Below are positions 10,378 through 19,752 of a DNA stretch of 64,000 nucleotides, piece by piece. This DNA is from Huntiella abstrusa (Eukaryota; Ascomycota; Sordariomycetes; Microascales; Ceratocystidaceae). The notes under the pieces were generated by a model that made no database searches, had not been told where the DNA came from, and saw only the letters and a program-made list of their open reading frames with translations. The position numbers and the translations under genes were made by a program. The DNA is taken from positions 310,001 to 374,000 of the forward strand of contig JAJNMT010000034.1 of NCBI GenBank assembly GCA_025685495.1, in the 5' to 3' direction. The first letter of the stretch is position 1. Each line of letters starts with the position of its first letter.

Positions 10378-10526
10378 ACCATAGAAGATAATAGACTTGT
10401 GTAAATCATTGTCGTATTCTACTGTATTAGCAATAAAAAGAAAAAGCAAAACAAAAAGCAAAACAAAAAGCGTGACTCTCATGCATATGTATGTACGTTA
10501 TCGTATGGGCCTTCATCCTTATATCC
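10378..10526. repeat. Convergent spacer with A-rich tandem 12-mer
   Basis: Between the rad18 and chm7 stop codons, positions about 10435-10470 hold two and a half copies of AAAAAGCAAAAC. This is followed by ATGCATATGTATGTAC (10482-10497), one of several ACATATGTA-type words in intergenic parts of the window. Both genes must place their 3' ends here. Confidence 0.5.
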
Positions 10527-12064
10527 TTAGGCAAACTGCTTCTCCCCCAACGACATCTGGGCAAGCGCCTCCAGAGCTTCCTCTGTAGATGGATCCTCCG
10601 TAGGCACTGACACTGTATCGAGCAACTTTCCAAGTTGCGCCGCCTCCTGCGCCTGTCTCATGTCCTCCATAACCTTCCGGTGGGCCTCGGCCTCGACAAC
10701 ATCGTCTTCCGTGCCCTTCTTCCTCTCGGAAGCCTCCATGGCAGCAAGCTCCTCGTCCAACTCGTCTTCGTCGATGGCAAGACCAGGGTGGCTGGCATCC
10801 GCAAGTACTGTTCCGATCTCGTCCACCTCGGCCATGGTATCGCGCAGGTTCTGGACAACCTCGTCCACGCGGTCCGCACCACCAACGGAGGCGTTCAAAG
10901 ACTTGAGCACGGCTGTAGCAGACTCCATGTTCTTAACCATTTGCGCATTGTCAGAGGCCTGCTCAAGCTTGACAACAACGCCTTCAAGCTGGTGGAGAGT
11001 AGCAAACCGTTGCTCAAGGGCAGTCTCAGTTAACTTCTTTGAGCGTAGAGCCGCAAGAGCGCCAATCTTGTTCTTCTTGAGTAGGGCTTCTTTGGCTTGC
11101 GCATTTAGTGAAGTTATGCGAGTGCTCATGATTTCTGTTTGCTGCTGGAGGTCTTCAACCAAGCTCTTGAGAGAAGCAACAGAGATATCATCCTCCGTGA
11201 TTCCATAGAACTTATCTGTGGGTCTCTTAACACGTACTGTGTTGCCATCGTATGCAATAGTGCCCTTGTCTCTTGACGCATAAAGCAACAGAATCTCCAT
11301 ATCTGTGTCGGAAAGGCGCTTCCCCGCAATCACCTTATCAGCAAACTCCTGGACAAACTTGTCTCGAGTGAAAGTTCGCTCAAACTGGGTACCAAGAGTC
11401 TCGGTAGCATCGAGAAGCTTCTGATATGCCGCAATGACGTTTTGCATCAGCACAAACTGCCCAATCTCAATTCTGTCTTCCCCATCAGATCCGAACCCTC
11501 CAAGAGTTGCCGACCAGACCTGGCCAGCAACCCACGACGCAGCTGCCCATGGAATTCCAGCGATGTTGAATTTGTAGATACTTTGCTTGGCGTTTATAAA
11601 GTCGTTAAGTCTGTAAACATCCTTTGAGGACAAAGATTCTTGGATGACGGTTCCCAAGGCCTGGGGGGTATTGTATCGGGGAACCTTAAGTCGTTGTTGG
11701 AGGTTTCCGTTCACGAGAATCGATAGATGGTTGGTCTCCGAGTTCGAAACTGTCGGGCCGCTCCAAGCGATGGTGCATAGCGCGCGCTTCCATGCATCAA
11801 CATTTTGTTGGAAGAATGTCGGCGACTTGGTACGCTGTTCACGGAAATCAGAGTACAGCGCTGGAATTCTCACACTAAATGTAGATAGAAGAAGACCGTT
11901 AGTAACTTGTTCTTTTGGTAAATAGACAAAAAACGCCCGCCCTATCCGTCTAAAGACGCCGGCGCATTTCTCTGATGTTGTTAATTCATCACGTAGAAAA
12001 CAATCATATCTTACCTGCGAAAGTTTGGGTCATTTTCGGTCAAGAAGGCACCTAAATCACCCAT
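10527..12064 (-). CDS. chm7: Snf7-family ESCRT protein, CHMP7/Chm7 type
   Basis: Exons 12064..12015 and 11874..10527 give 465 residues; the 140-nt intron is long for this genome. The first exon encodes MGDLGAFLTENDPNFR. The N-terminal half contains a predicted winged-helix region with a hydrophobic stretch (NIAGIPWAAASWVAGQVW), expected to contact membrane. The C-terminal half is a helical Snf7 domain (about 235-420; LVEDLQQQTEIMSTRITSL, KKNKIGALAALRSKK, then an acidic tail with a late helix LEALAQMSL). CHMP7/Chm7 binds LEM-domain proteins and recruits ESCRT-III to seal and survey the nuclear envelope. The N-terminal extension separates it from Vps20 and Snf7. Confidence 0.85.
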
Positions 12065-12379
12065 CTTGTAGTAGAGTCGAAGGGTTTGTGGATTTATGTG
12101 GTAAAATGGTGGGTAGAAAACAAAGCGATAAAATGATAACTTGTGATGTTCAAGATATAAGCAGTTGAACACTGAGGTTTGGGCGCATGTGAAAGAGAGT
12201 GTGACAAGGGTCGTATTGATCGCACGCCTTTAGGCGGGTTTTTCAAGGGCTAATTCAAAGAAGCAGATATTCACCTATTGAATCACAAACCCTGGTATAT
12301 CCGATTAACCCTATCATATATTCATGCATTGACGTCATTTTTATTGTCATTAGATCGTAAGAATCTAGTACTATGTGAA
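12065..12379 (-). promoter_or_regulatory. Upstream region of chm7
   Basis: This 315-nt stretch contains the chm7 promoter and the trs85 3' UTR (both genes read leftward). It is AT-rich, with no recognisable gene and no clear motif. Confidence 0.4.
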
Positions 12380-14614
12380 CTATTCTGGAGGAGGGCTTTG
12401 TGGTACCTCAGTTGGCGAAGTCACAAAGGGACCACTGGTGGCACCAAGTACCTCTGCCTGCTCATCTATATCACTAAAGGCTTGCTGAGATCCGGCCCAG
12501 TTGAGATTTGACATACCGAGGGTATCTCCTAAGAACTTTTCCAGACCCACCATGTGTTCTTGTGCCCTCGCAAATTCCTTGATACCATGAGGACCCATTT
12601 CGTAGACCCTGTTAGCTGCCTGAAGACATTTCCACGCTTGAAGGTGCTTCTCCATGCCCAGCCAATTTTCAGCGGCCACAAAGTTCCAAAGTGCCGCTTT
12701 TCTAGTTCTCCGTCCCCATCCATTAGACCCCACCCCCCGCTTGGAAGCATAGCACACGGCCATGCGCTCTTTGACAAGAGCTTCACCGATAGGGCCCAGA
12801 AGCCTGGAATCCAAGAGCTTGATGCCCAATTTCACAGCATCATCAATGCTACCACCACCGCGCGGCCGTAATAATTCAAGAGAGAGAATAAGTGTGCGGA
12901 TGGCACCATACGACGACATGCAACGAGTGTTGTATGAGTAAAACGCTGACTCGATAATTTGGTCAATAGCGTCTGCCCGTGACCTGGAAGAGGAACTGCT
13001 TGGTAGAATGAGCATACTGACGGCCGTCATCTCACTAGCCGCTGCGTAATGTTTCCATGCTTTGGCTTCACTGAAGTCGGTACGCAGGATTTCGTACGTT
13101 GAATGTGCCAGCTTCCAGTCGCGCAACATGAAGGCAAAATCGGCCAAGCGCCGCAGAATAGCCTCAGAAGAGCCTTGCGGATAGTAGCCAGTTGTTTCAT
13201 AGTTGCTCGTAGCAGTACCAGTGGCAGACTTTGTCCCAGCACCACCGAACGGCCATTTCTTCGAAAGTGTGATGAAGCGGCCTGCAATACCACGTCTGCG
13301 GGAAGCTACCTGATCATTCCAGACCATCACCCGACGTTCCATGCTTGGAATAATAGACTGGACGAGCATTTCCTTCACGAACACACGAAGGACAGTAGAA
13401 TCAGATTCCCAGATATAGCGTAAAGGTTCCTCTGACTCTTCCTGTTGTTTCCCCTTGCGAAGGGTTGCTAACTCTTCCGATGCGGTCAACCAGTCACTGT
13501 GTGGATGTGGTAGTGATTCGGGGTCCGACTCAGTAACTGGCTTTGTGCGTAATCTCAGCATGTGGCAATGAGTTCCGAGATGGCGTTTCATTTGCTCAAA
13601 TAGAGCCTCTGAGCGGGCAGGGTCATCCCGATCCTCATCGTGAATGAGAACATAGTACCGGAGATATTCACTGTCAACCCACTCTGGCAGTTGTTGGTCG
13701 CCTTGGCTGGTTGATTGAAATGCTCTTCTGAGTTCTTCGATTGGTGCTTGGTTCCGAGAAGATATAGCCATTATGCACGCCACAGGGTGGGCAAATGTCT
13801 CGTGAACTGACACATTATCCCGTGATAATAATTTGCGAAGGTATAATGAGTAGTATGGCGAAGCGAGGTCTACATCAGGCGGAATAAAGTCGGGGTGTGG
13901 GGCGGCTTTGAAGTTATCCTCGGCATAGTCGAGATGCTGGCGTACTACCTTCTCAATCTGATCGAGATCGTCGCGAGTCTTTTGCACAGCGATTTCAGCA
14001 GGACTCGAAGAGATGCGCCGTTGAGTGATACTGCCGACTCTGGTGGAGGCTGTTGGTGGTATCGACTTTTCTATGTTGTGGCCGTATTTCGTGAACCGTA
14101 CAGCATAGTTGTCGTAAGCATGTGCTCCGCCGTGGCTATCTCTGACGGTTATCTTTCCCTGAATTCTCTCTCCATATGGTCTGAGTAGCTGCCATAACCC
14201 CCCCTCGAAGCCCTTTTCCCGAAGCAGATCTTCGGCATCCGGAGAAGAATAAACAGCAATATGTGGTACGAATGAGCGTAGAATAAGGTTGAGCGGGTCA
14301 CCCGGGCTATCTGGAGCACCATCACCGAGCCCACGGATGCGACTAGTCTCAAAGATTGAACCAAGAGCGGGCGATCCTCGCCGTCCAGCAGGGGAGATTG
14401 ACCGGGAACCAGGTGGAGATAAGGTAGATGCGTAGAGAGAGGCCGTCAGAGACTTTCGGGATGGGCGATGTGGGAGATCAGTAGTTGAAGAGGAGAAGTC
14501 GAGTGGAGACGAAAAGCGCTCGGGTCGGGGAAGCGGAGTGGAAGAAACGGAGCGGAGGGAGCGGATAGATCCGGTCTCAGTAGGAGATCCTATTTCGTCT
14601 GGATGATTCGACAT
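12380..14614 (-). CDS. trs85: TRAPP complex subunit Trs85 (TRAPPC8)
   Basis: A single exon encodes 744 residues. The Ser/Pro/Arg-rich first 110 residues look disordered. The conserved part starts at FVPHIAVYSSPDAEDLLREKG, followed by LWQLLRPYGERIQGKITVRD, the diagnostic opening of Trs85/TRAPPC8 domains. The rest is helical repeat-like (RRLADFAFMLRDWKLAHSTYE; KAWKHYAAASEM), typical of these trafficking scaffolds. Trs85 defines TRAPPIII, the Rab1/Ypt1 exchange factor used in autophagosome formation and ER-Golgi transport. Length is close to other filamentous-fungal copies. The start ATG 14614 is the first in frame. Confidence 0.9.
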   Translation of the reverse strand: MSNHPDEIGSPTETGSIRSLRSVSSTPLPRPERFSSPLDFSSSTTDLPHRPSRKSLTASLYASTLSPPGSRSISPAGRRGSPALGSIFETSRIRGLGDGAPDSPGDPLNLILRSFVPHIAVYSSPDAEDLLREKGFEGGLWQLLRPYGERIQGKITVRDSHGGAHAYDNYAVRFTKYGHNIEKSIPPTASTRVGSITQRRISSSPAEIAVQKTRDDLDQIEKVVRQHLDYAEDNFKAAPHPDFIPPDVDLASPYYSLYLRKLLSRDNVSVHETFAHPVACIMAISSRNQAPIEELRRAFQSTSQGDQQLPEWVDSEYLRYYVLIHDEDRDDPARSEALFEQMKRHLGTHCHMLRLRTKPVTESDPESLPHPHSDWLTASEELATLRKGKQQEESEEPLRYIWESDSTVLRVFVKEMLVQSIIPSMERRVMVWNDQVASRRRGIAGRFITLSKKWPFGGAGTKSATGTATSNYETTGYYPQGSSEAILRRLADFAFMLRDWKLAHSTYEILRTDFSEAKAWKHYAAASEMTAVSMLILPSSSSSRSRADAIDQIIESAFYSYNTRCMSSYGAIRTLILSLELLRPRGGGSIDDAVKLGIKLLDSRLLGPIGEALVKERMAVCYASKRGVGSNGWGRRTRKAALWNFVAAENWLGMEKHLQAWKCLQAANRVYEMGPHGIKEFARAQEHMVGLEKFLGDTLGMSNLNWAGSQQAFSDIDEQAEVLGATSGPFVTSPTEVPQSPPPE

Positions 14615-15427
14615 GACGGAGGTTGAGGAAGCGTCTGTGATGACCCGAATAGGCTACTTGTGGTGGGTGTGAGGCTCTCAATTTATAAGAGCACGGACGA
14701 CGGTGAACAAGAGATAGTCACTGACAGGCGGATTGTGATTAAGTACGGATGGTGGAGCTTCGTGATTTGACGTATTTATTTGGTAGCGGGGTCAATGGTT
14801 CAGCATGGGGGTTCTAGATCTAGACAGCAACTATCAGCAAAGTGGGCAGATCCCGGGAAGACTCAGTGACACTTACTGAGCCAAGTGAACTCTAGTTTTA
14901 TATGGCATATATATGACGATAAGATGCATAATCTCACCAGGAGAAAAATCAATCAAACCCTGGGTTGAGATGTTCAGTTTCTGTCTGAGTATCCACTGCG
15001 TGTGTTCCTACAACCAAGTCATGACATGTGTGCATGTGTGTTTATTGAGCATGTGCTTGTGCAAGCTCATGCCTGCAGTTCTAGCGGCCGAGGATTCCGT
15101 CATGTAACCCTATTGACACATAAAGGATCGGGAGTAGACGTGACGGCCAAAGCAACGGGACGGAACTGGCGACTGACCTCGAGTGTATTAAGAAAAGAGG
15201 TGCGAGCTGTACAACTGAATTTCACCACTAGTTCTTACTTTTTTTAATAAGTTGACCGTCGGTAAACCTCAAAATTTCAAAGTTTTTTTTGGGGATACGA
15301 CAATTCACAAGCCCCCGGTAGGTAAATATATCTGCCAAACCCTGTTCGCGTTGCGCATTCCAACTTTTGCGATATACTGCGGCGCATCCAACCATCGAAC
15401 TACATCCTCTGTCAACGAATCCTAAAC
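14615..15427. promoter_or_regulatory. Divergent intergenic region, trs85 / bud13
   Basis: This 813-nt region serves two divergent starts. It has TATA-like AT runs near 14895-14915, a GT/CA-rich patch around 15020-15065 with the small inverted repeat GAGC...GCTC, and a T-rich run (15237-15250 and 15284-15293) before bud13. No gene is visible. Confidence 0.45.
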
Positions 15428-16414
15428 ATGTCCGACCTTTCAAATTACCTCGCACAACATTACCTGGTCGCCGACCCAAAACCTACGAAAAAGTCCAAGA
15501 AGAAGAAGAACAAAGATGCCTCATCCGGACTCTTAATTGCCGACGACGACGATAACTCCTGGGGTCAGCCCACATCAAATACCAACAAAGATGATGAAGA
15601 GATGAGCGGCGCAGTAGCCGGTACCTCCGCCGAATTCCGCAAAACCAAAAAGTCCAACTGGAAGAGTTTGTCAGGCACAAAGTCAGCCGAAGATGCCGCC
15701 GCCGACGCCATTCTAGCATCAGCCGTTGCCGAACGCCAAACTGCCCAAGAGCAAGACGATGAAATGCCCATGGTAGACGCCTCCACATCCGACCCATCAG
15801 CAGTATTGATGGCCGACGGAACCCACGCAGGTCTGCAAAGCGCGGCCGCCGTATCCGCACAGCTCAAGAAACGTCAGCGTGAAGAACGTGCCGAATTCGA
15901 AAAATCACACAAGGGCGGAGAGGCAGAAACTGTATACCGCGATGCTACTGGTCGACGAATCGATATATCTATGCGTAGAGAGGCCGCACGGAAGGCCGAG
16001 AAGGAAAAGGAGGAAAAGGAACTTGAAGCTAAGAAGGCACTCAAGGGCGAAGTTCAACTGGAGTTGGCCAAGCGCCGACGCGAGGAACTCGAGGATGCTG
16101 CTTTCATGACTGTAGCAAGACATGCCGATGATCTTGATCTTAATCAGGAGTTAAAGGAGCAACAGCGGTGGAATGATCCGATGGCCCAATTTTTGACGCC
16201 TAAACCTGTGACCGAGATGTCTGGGAAGAAGGGAAGCAAGTCTCGCCGGCCAGTCTACCCCCGGGCCGCACCGCCTAATCGCTACGGCATAAAGCCAGGT
16301 TATAGATGGGACGGAGTAGATCGTGGGAATGGTTTTGAGGCAGAGCGTTTCAAGGCACTCAACAAAAAGGAAAGGCACAAAGATTTGGAGTATTCGTGGC
16401 AAATGGACGAATAA
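15428..16414 (+). CDS. bud13: Pre-mRNA splicing factor Bud13 (Cwc26), RES complex
   Basis: A single exon encodes 328 residues. The N-terminus (LSNYLAQHYLVADPK) and the conserved C-terminal block are the family hallmarks: ETVYRDATGRRIDI, a Lys/Glu-rich helix, then NRYGIKPGYRWDGVDRGNGF and a short C-terminal tail ending in YSWQMDE. The NRYGI-PGYRWDGVDRSNG motif is nearly invariant in Bud13 and binds Snu17. Bud13, Snu17/Ist3 and Pml1 form the RES complex, which retains unspliced pre-mRNA in the nucleus and helps activate the spliceosome. It converges on tfg1 with 177 nt between stops. Confidence 0.94.
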   Translation: MSDLSNYLAQHYLVADPKPTKKSKKKKNKDASSGLLIADDDDNSWGQPTSNTNKDDEEMSGAVAGTSAEFRKTKKSNWKSLSGTKSAEDAAADAILASAVAERQTAQEQDDEMPMVDASTSDPSAVLMADGTHAGLQSAAAVSAQLKKRQREERAEFEKSHKGGEAETVYRDATGRRIDISMRREAARKAEKEKEEKELEAKKALKGEVQLELAKRRREELEDAAFMTVARHADDLDLNQELKEQQRWNDPMAQFLTPKPVTEMSGKKGSKSRRPVYPRAAPPNRYGIKPGYRWDGVDRGNGFEAERFKALNKKERHKDLEYSWQMDE

Positions 16415-16591
16415 TGTTGATGAATATAGAAATAGTAATTCCACTACAATGTATCACGTTGATTGCATAAGGACAGTTAAATTTTGTGACGTGTGATTAT
16501 ATTGAAATGTATGGTTTGCTACACTCGCGGTATCCACGCACGTGGTATAAAGTATACTTACGGGATACACATATCCCTGGGAACAGCTACA

Positions 16592-18668
16592 TTACTGCTT
16601 GCGGCGAAGAAGCTTATCGGGGCCGTAGTCCGCATTCTCACGCACAATGCGCAGCCAGTGGGATTTAGGCATCAGAGGTGGCTTGTTGCCCACACGGTCC
16701 GTAAAGCTCTTGAAGAACTCCAGAACAGTGACACCTTCGGGGTGAGGAGGCAAAGCGTCAATAATCTCCTGTGGAGTGACCATCACAATAGGTACAGATC
16801 CAGCGGAACCTTAGAGTGTATGTTAGTAAAGACCACGAAAAAGGCGAATAAAGTATATGCTTACCAGACGCAGCAGGACTGCCAGCGCGCGAACCCGAGG
16901 GGGTGCCCTTGGACACGAGCTTGATCTTCTTGCGAGGTTGACTGTCTGACATCTCGCCACCCGTATTTTCACCATCACTCATATGGTCTGCGGGCCCAAT
17001 CCGACGGCGTTGCCCTTGAGGCAAAATTGTCGACGACTTCTTGATGCGACTCTTTCGAGAGGACTCGTTCCCGCTAGATTCAGAGGCACCCGGAGATCCC
17101 GCCCGCTTTAAGTTCTTTTTGCGGAGAACCTCGGCTTGCGGCTTGAAAGGAGAAGCGGTGTCTTTGTCTGTTTTGTCGCCTTCCTCTTCACCCTCCTCCT
17201 TTTTGATATCCTCCTTCTTGATCTCGATCTCTTCTTCTTCCTCAGAAGAATCCTCAGACTAGAAAAATGTTAGAAAACAAAGTACAAAAAGCCCATCTTG
17301 ATTACTTACAGAGCCAGAATCGCTGAAGGGGTTGTCGTCGGATGAATCCGACTCGATGGCATTCTCATTGACCCGCTTAAGGAACTTCTTCTTGAGTTTC
17401 TTGCCATGTTTACGCCGGAGATCCTCTTCACGCTGAAGTTCTCCCTCCTGCTGATCGACATGTTTCTCGTCACCCTCGCCAAAGGAATTGGCCCCAAGCT
17501 GGTTCTTACGGATACGATCATTTGAGATCTTGGTATCCTCGTCGTCAAAATCAAAGAGCCCACCGGTCTCGTCATCATCTTGGAACTCATCGCCAGGATC
17601 CATATCAACTTCATCATAGTCCCGGGTGTCACGGGCTTCACGACGCTTGGCCGGGCCACTGGCAGCACGCCATTCCTGCAACCTTTTACTTCCTTCAGCC
17701 CGCTCTTCTTCCTTCTTCATCAACCATCTGGTAACAGGGACTTGCTTCCGCAACATGTCTTCAGCCTGTTCCGCTGAGATGGGTGTGAAGGGGGGCTTGG
17801 AAGTGAACTTGTACCACTTTTCAATTGGAATCATCCGGAACTTGCCGCCGTCGATCACTAGAGCGACATAGTTCTCAGACAGAGCACTCTCATATGACCC
17901 AACCCACACGTTCTGGCCATCAGCGTCCTCCAAATGCCATGGAAGAGCCTCCTCATAGCGAATATCAGACTGCTTTTTTCCCTTGGTAGTTGTGGGCATG
18001 CGGTTGAGACTGATCTTCTCCTCCTTGGGCTTTTGCTTGGGCTGTTTTTGCTCTTTGATGCTGGGGGCGATCTTTGCCTGGTCAATTGCCCTTTGTGCTT
18101 CCTTCTCAGCCTTTAGCTGCGCAAGACGTTCAGCCTCAGCATCATCAACTGGAGCAGGCTCTGGCGTAGGCTCCTTAGGGGGAGCGCGGCCCGGGGGCGG
18201 TTGACGTGGGTCTCGTCGGTGCAAGGTAACTGGACGAGTAAACTCATCCCGGTTAGTGGGATCAACAACGTTACTCTCTTCAGTACCCTTGGTCTTGACA
18301 AGGCGCATCGCATGAATCCGCATGTTCTCCAACAGTTCCCGTTTGGTGGTCACCACAGGATAGTCGGCATAATTGACATTGGGCGGTGGTGGTTCAGACC
18401 AACCGCCATACATTTGGCGACGACGGTTGAGTTCTTGTAGGGACTGTGTAGGGAACCGATCCATGCTAGTTGAATCGGTTTGCTTGCGGAAGCCAATTTG
18501 CTTGGTGATGTTGGTTCTCTTGCGAGGGACCATGGGGTCCACTGGCCGCTTGCGAGGAATACGGGGACGATTCGGAGGGTGTCCAGGCGGCGGAGGTCGT
18601 GAAGGTAGAGCTTGTCCCGTGGGAGGCTTGGCCCCGGGGGCCGCTGGTTGATGGGGAGGCGCACTCAT
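16592..18668 (-). CDS. tfg1: Transcription initiation factor IIF subunit alpha (Tfg1/RAP74)
   Basis: Three exons (18668..17310, 17258..16865, 16809..16592) encode 656 residues. After a Pro-rich start comes the TFIIF triple-barrel dimerisation region, split by a charged insertion: TQSLQELNRRRQMYGG and VVTTKRELLENMRIHAM, then ALPWHLEDADGQNVWVGSYE and KFRMIPIEKWYKF. A long acidic, Ser-rich linker follows. The final exon encodes the C-terminal winged helix (VTPQEIIDALPPHPEGVTV to KLLRRKQ), which binds the phosphatase Fcp1. The splits at both introns are supported by phase and by the SDSGS-SEDSSEEEEE continuity. TFIIF binds RNA polymerase II and TFIIB in the preinitiation complex. Confidence 0.93.
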
Positions 18669-19752
18669 GTTGTATGTCGACAATTGTATTTCTTTCTTAG
18701 TTGAAGTTGGAGTTTTGAGGAACAAAAAGTGGACTGAATTCCAAGATGAGCGAACGAGGAATGTATCGCGTACAAGGCGATAAATTTCAGTGATTGACAA
18801 TGACGTCGGGGAGTCTAGGTGGATGTGCACAAAAAAGGCAATTGAGGTCGAGTTGCTGCATACCACAGGCAACAGAGAAAAATGAGAACACTGTCCTGAT
18901 TATGCAAAGATCGGGTTAGGCAAAAGAAAAAAAAAACAAATGCAATGAAAACAACGACAAAGATGGAATTAGGCTTTGTCAATCTTGTTGTATTGATGTT
19001 TGCGATAGAATAAATTCCCTACGGCGCTACAGCTAATTCGAGCAGAACACAACAGCAAGTGCGTGCGCATGCCCGAAGCGCGCATTTGCCGGCCCGTCAA
19101 GTATAAGGTGCCAGGTGGCGCGGTATCATCTGCTTTGCGCACAGAATCAACGAATCCTGAACAACCCTGGCCCCACCTTGACAGCTCAATGCGGGAAGGA
19201 ACTGACCAAGGTTAGCTCGTGGAGTGCTGTGCAGCCTTGTTTAGATGCTCGTGCAACATTAGCAACTGGGAACTACATACATATGTATGTACATACATAC
19301 ACACATACATACATGCATTCTCTTTGGTGAAGCCATGATAAAGTCACCAGCTCCCGCTTGATCTTTCTAAAGTTTCTTTCCTTATTACTCTCGATTCAAG
19401 GGACGATTCACTAAGTTTAACAGTTTCGTCATCTGACCTCGCCATCTGGATCGCACTTGTACATACATATGTACATACTTGTGTTCTCCACCAACCGCTT
19501 CTTTACTACTAAACTTGTTTGAGTTAATACCTTAAACAGTTTGAATCAGACAGAGCTGCCTATATATTCTGGCGGGGTTCCCCTTTCAATTCATTCATTT
19601 TTGTCGATACTTTTGGATTAGACTTGAGCTTGATTGCTAGAATTTTGCCTATTCCAATGTATGTCGCCCCAATACTGGTTTTAACCTGGCATTACTGTGT
19701 ACTGACGATTAATAGATTTCACTTCTACTTCTTGCTGGCTATAAGTTCTATC
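18669..19752. promoter_or_regulatory. Divergent intergenic region, tfg1 / Cid1-like gene
   Basis: This 1.08-kb region separates two divergent genes. It has an A-rich run at about 18925-18945, ACAT-type simple repeats at 19275-19314, and GTACATACATATGTAC at 19459-19474, an inverted repeat with a 2-nt centre. Just before the downstream start, 19658-19716 could be a 5' UTR intron (GTATGT...TTAATAG). If so, the upstream in-frame ATG at 19657 is removed and ATG 19753 is the real start. Confidence 0.45.
19275..19314. repeat. ACAT/GTAT simple repeat
   Basis: About 40 nt of imperfect ACAT tetranucleotide repeat containing ACATATGT palindromic centres. Similar words occur at 10482, 19459, 32129, 32986 and 33451, all intergenic. 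Confidence 0.7.

Noticed and set aside
10434..10470. A-rich tandem 12-mer as an origin or transposon end
   Set aside because: Only two and a half short copies in a convergent 3' spacer; simple-sequence slippage is sufficient.
11875..12014. C/D snoRNA in the long chm7 intron (GTGATGA box C)
   Set aside because: No box D (CTGA) at a suitable distance and no terminal stem.
19657..19752. Upstream ATG extending the Cid1-like protein by 32 residues
   Set aside because: The extra residues look hydrophobic and unrelated, and GTATGT...TTAATAG suggests a 5' UTR intron; ATG 19753 is preferred.
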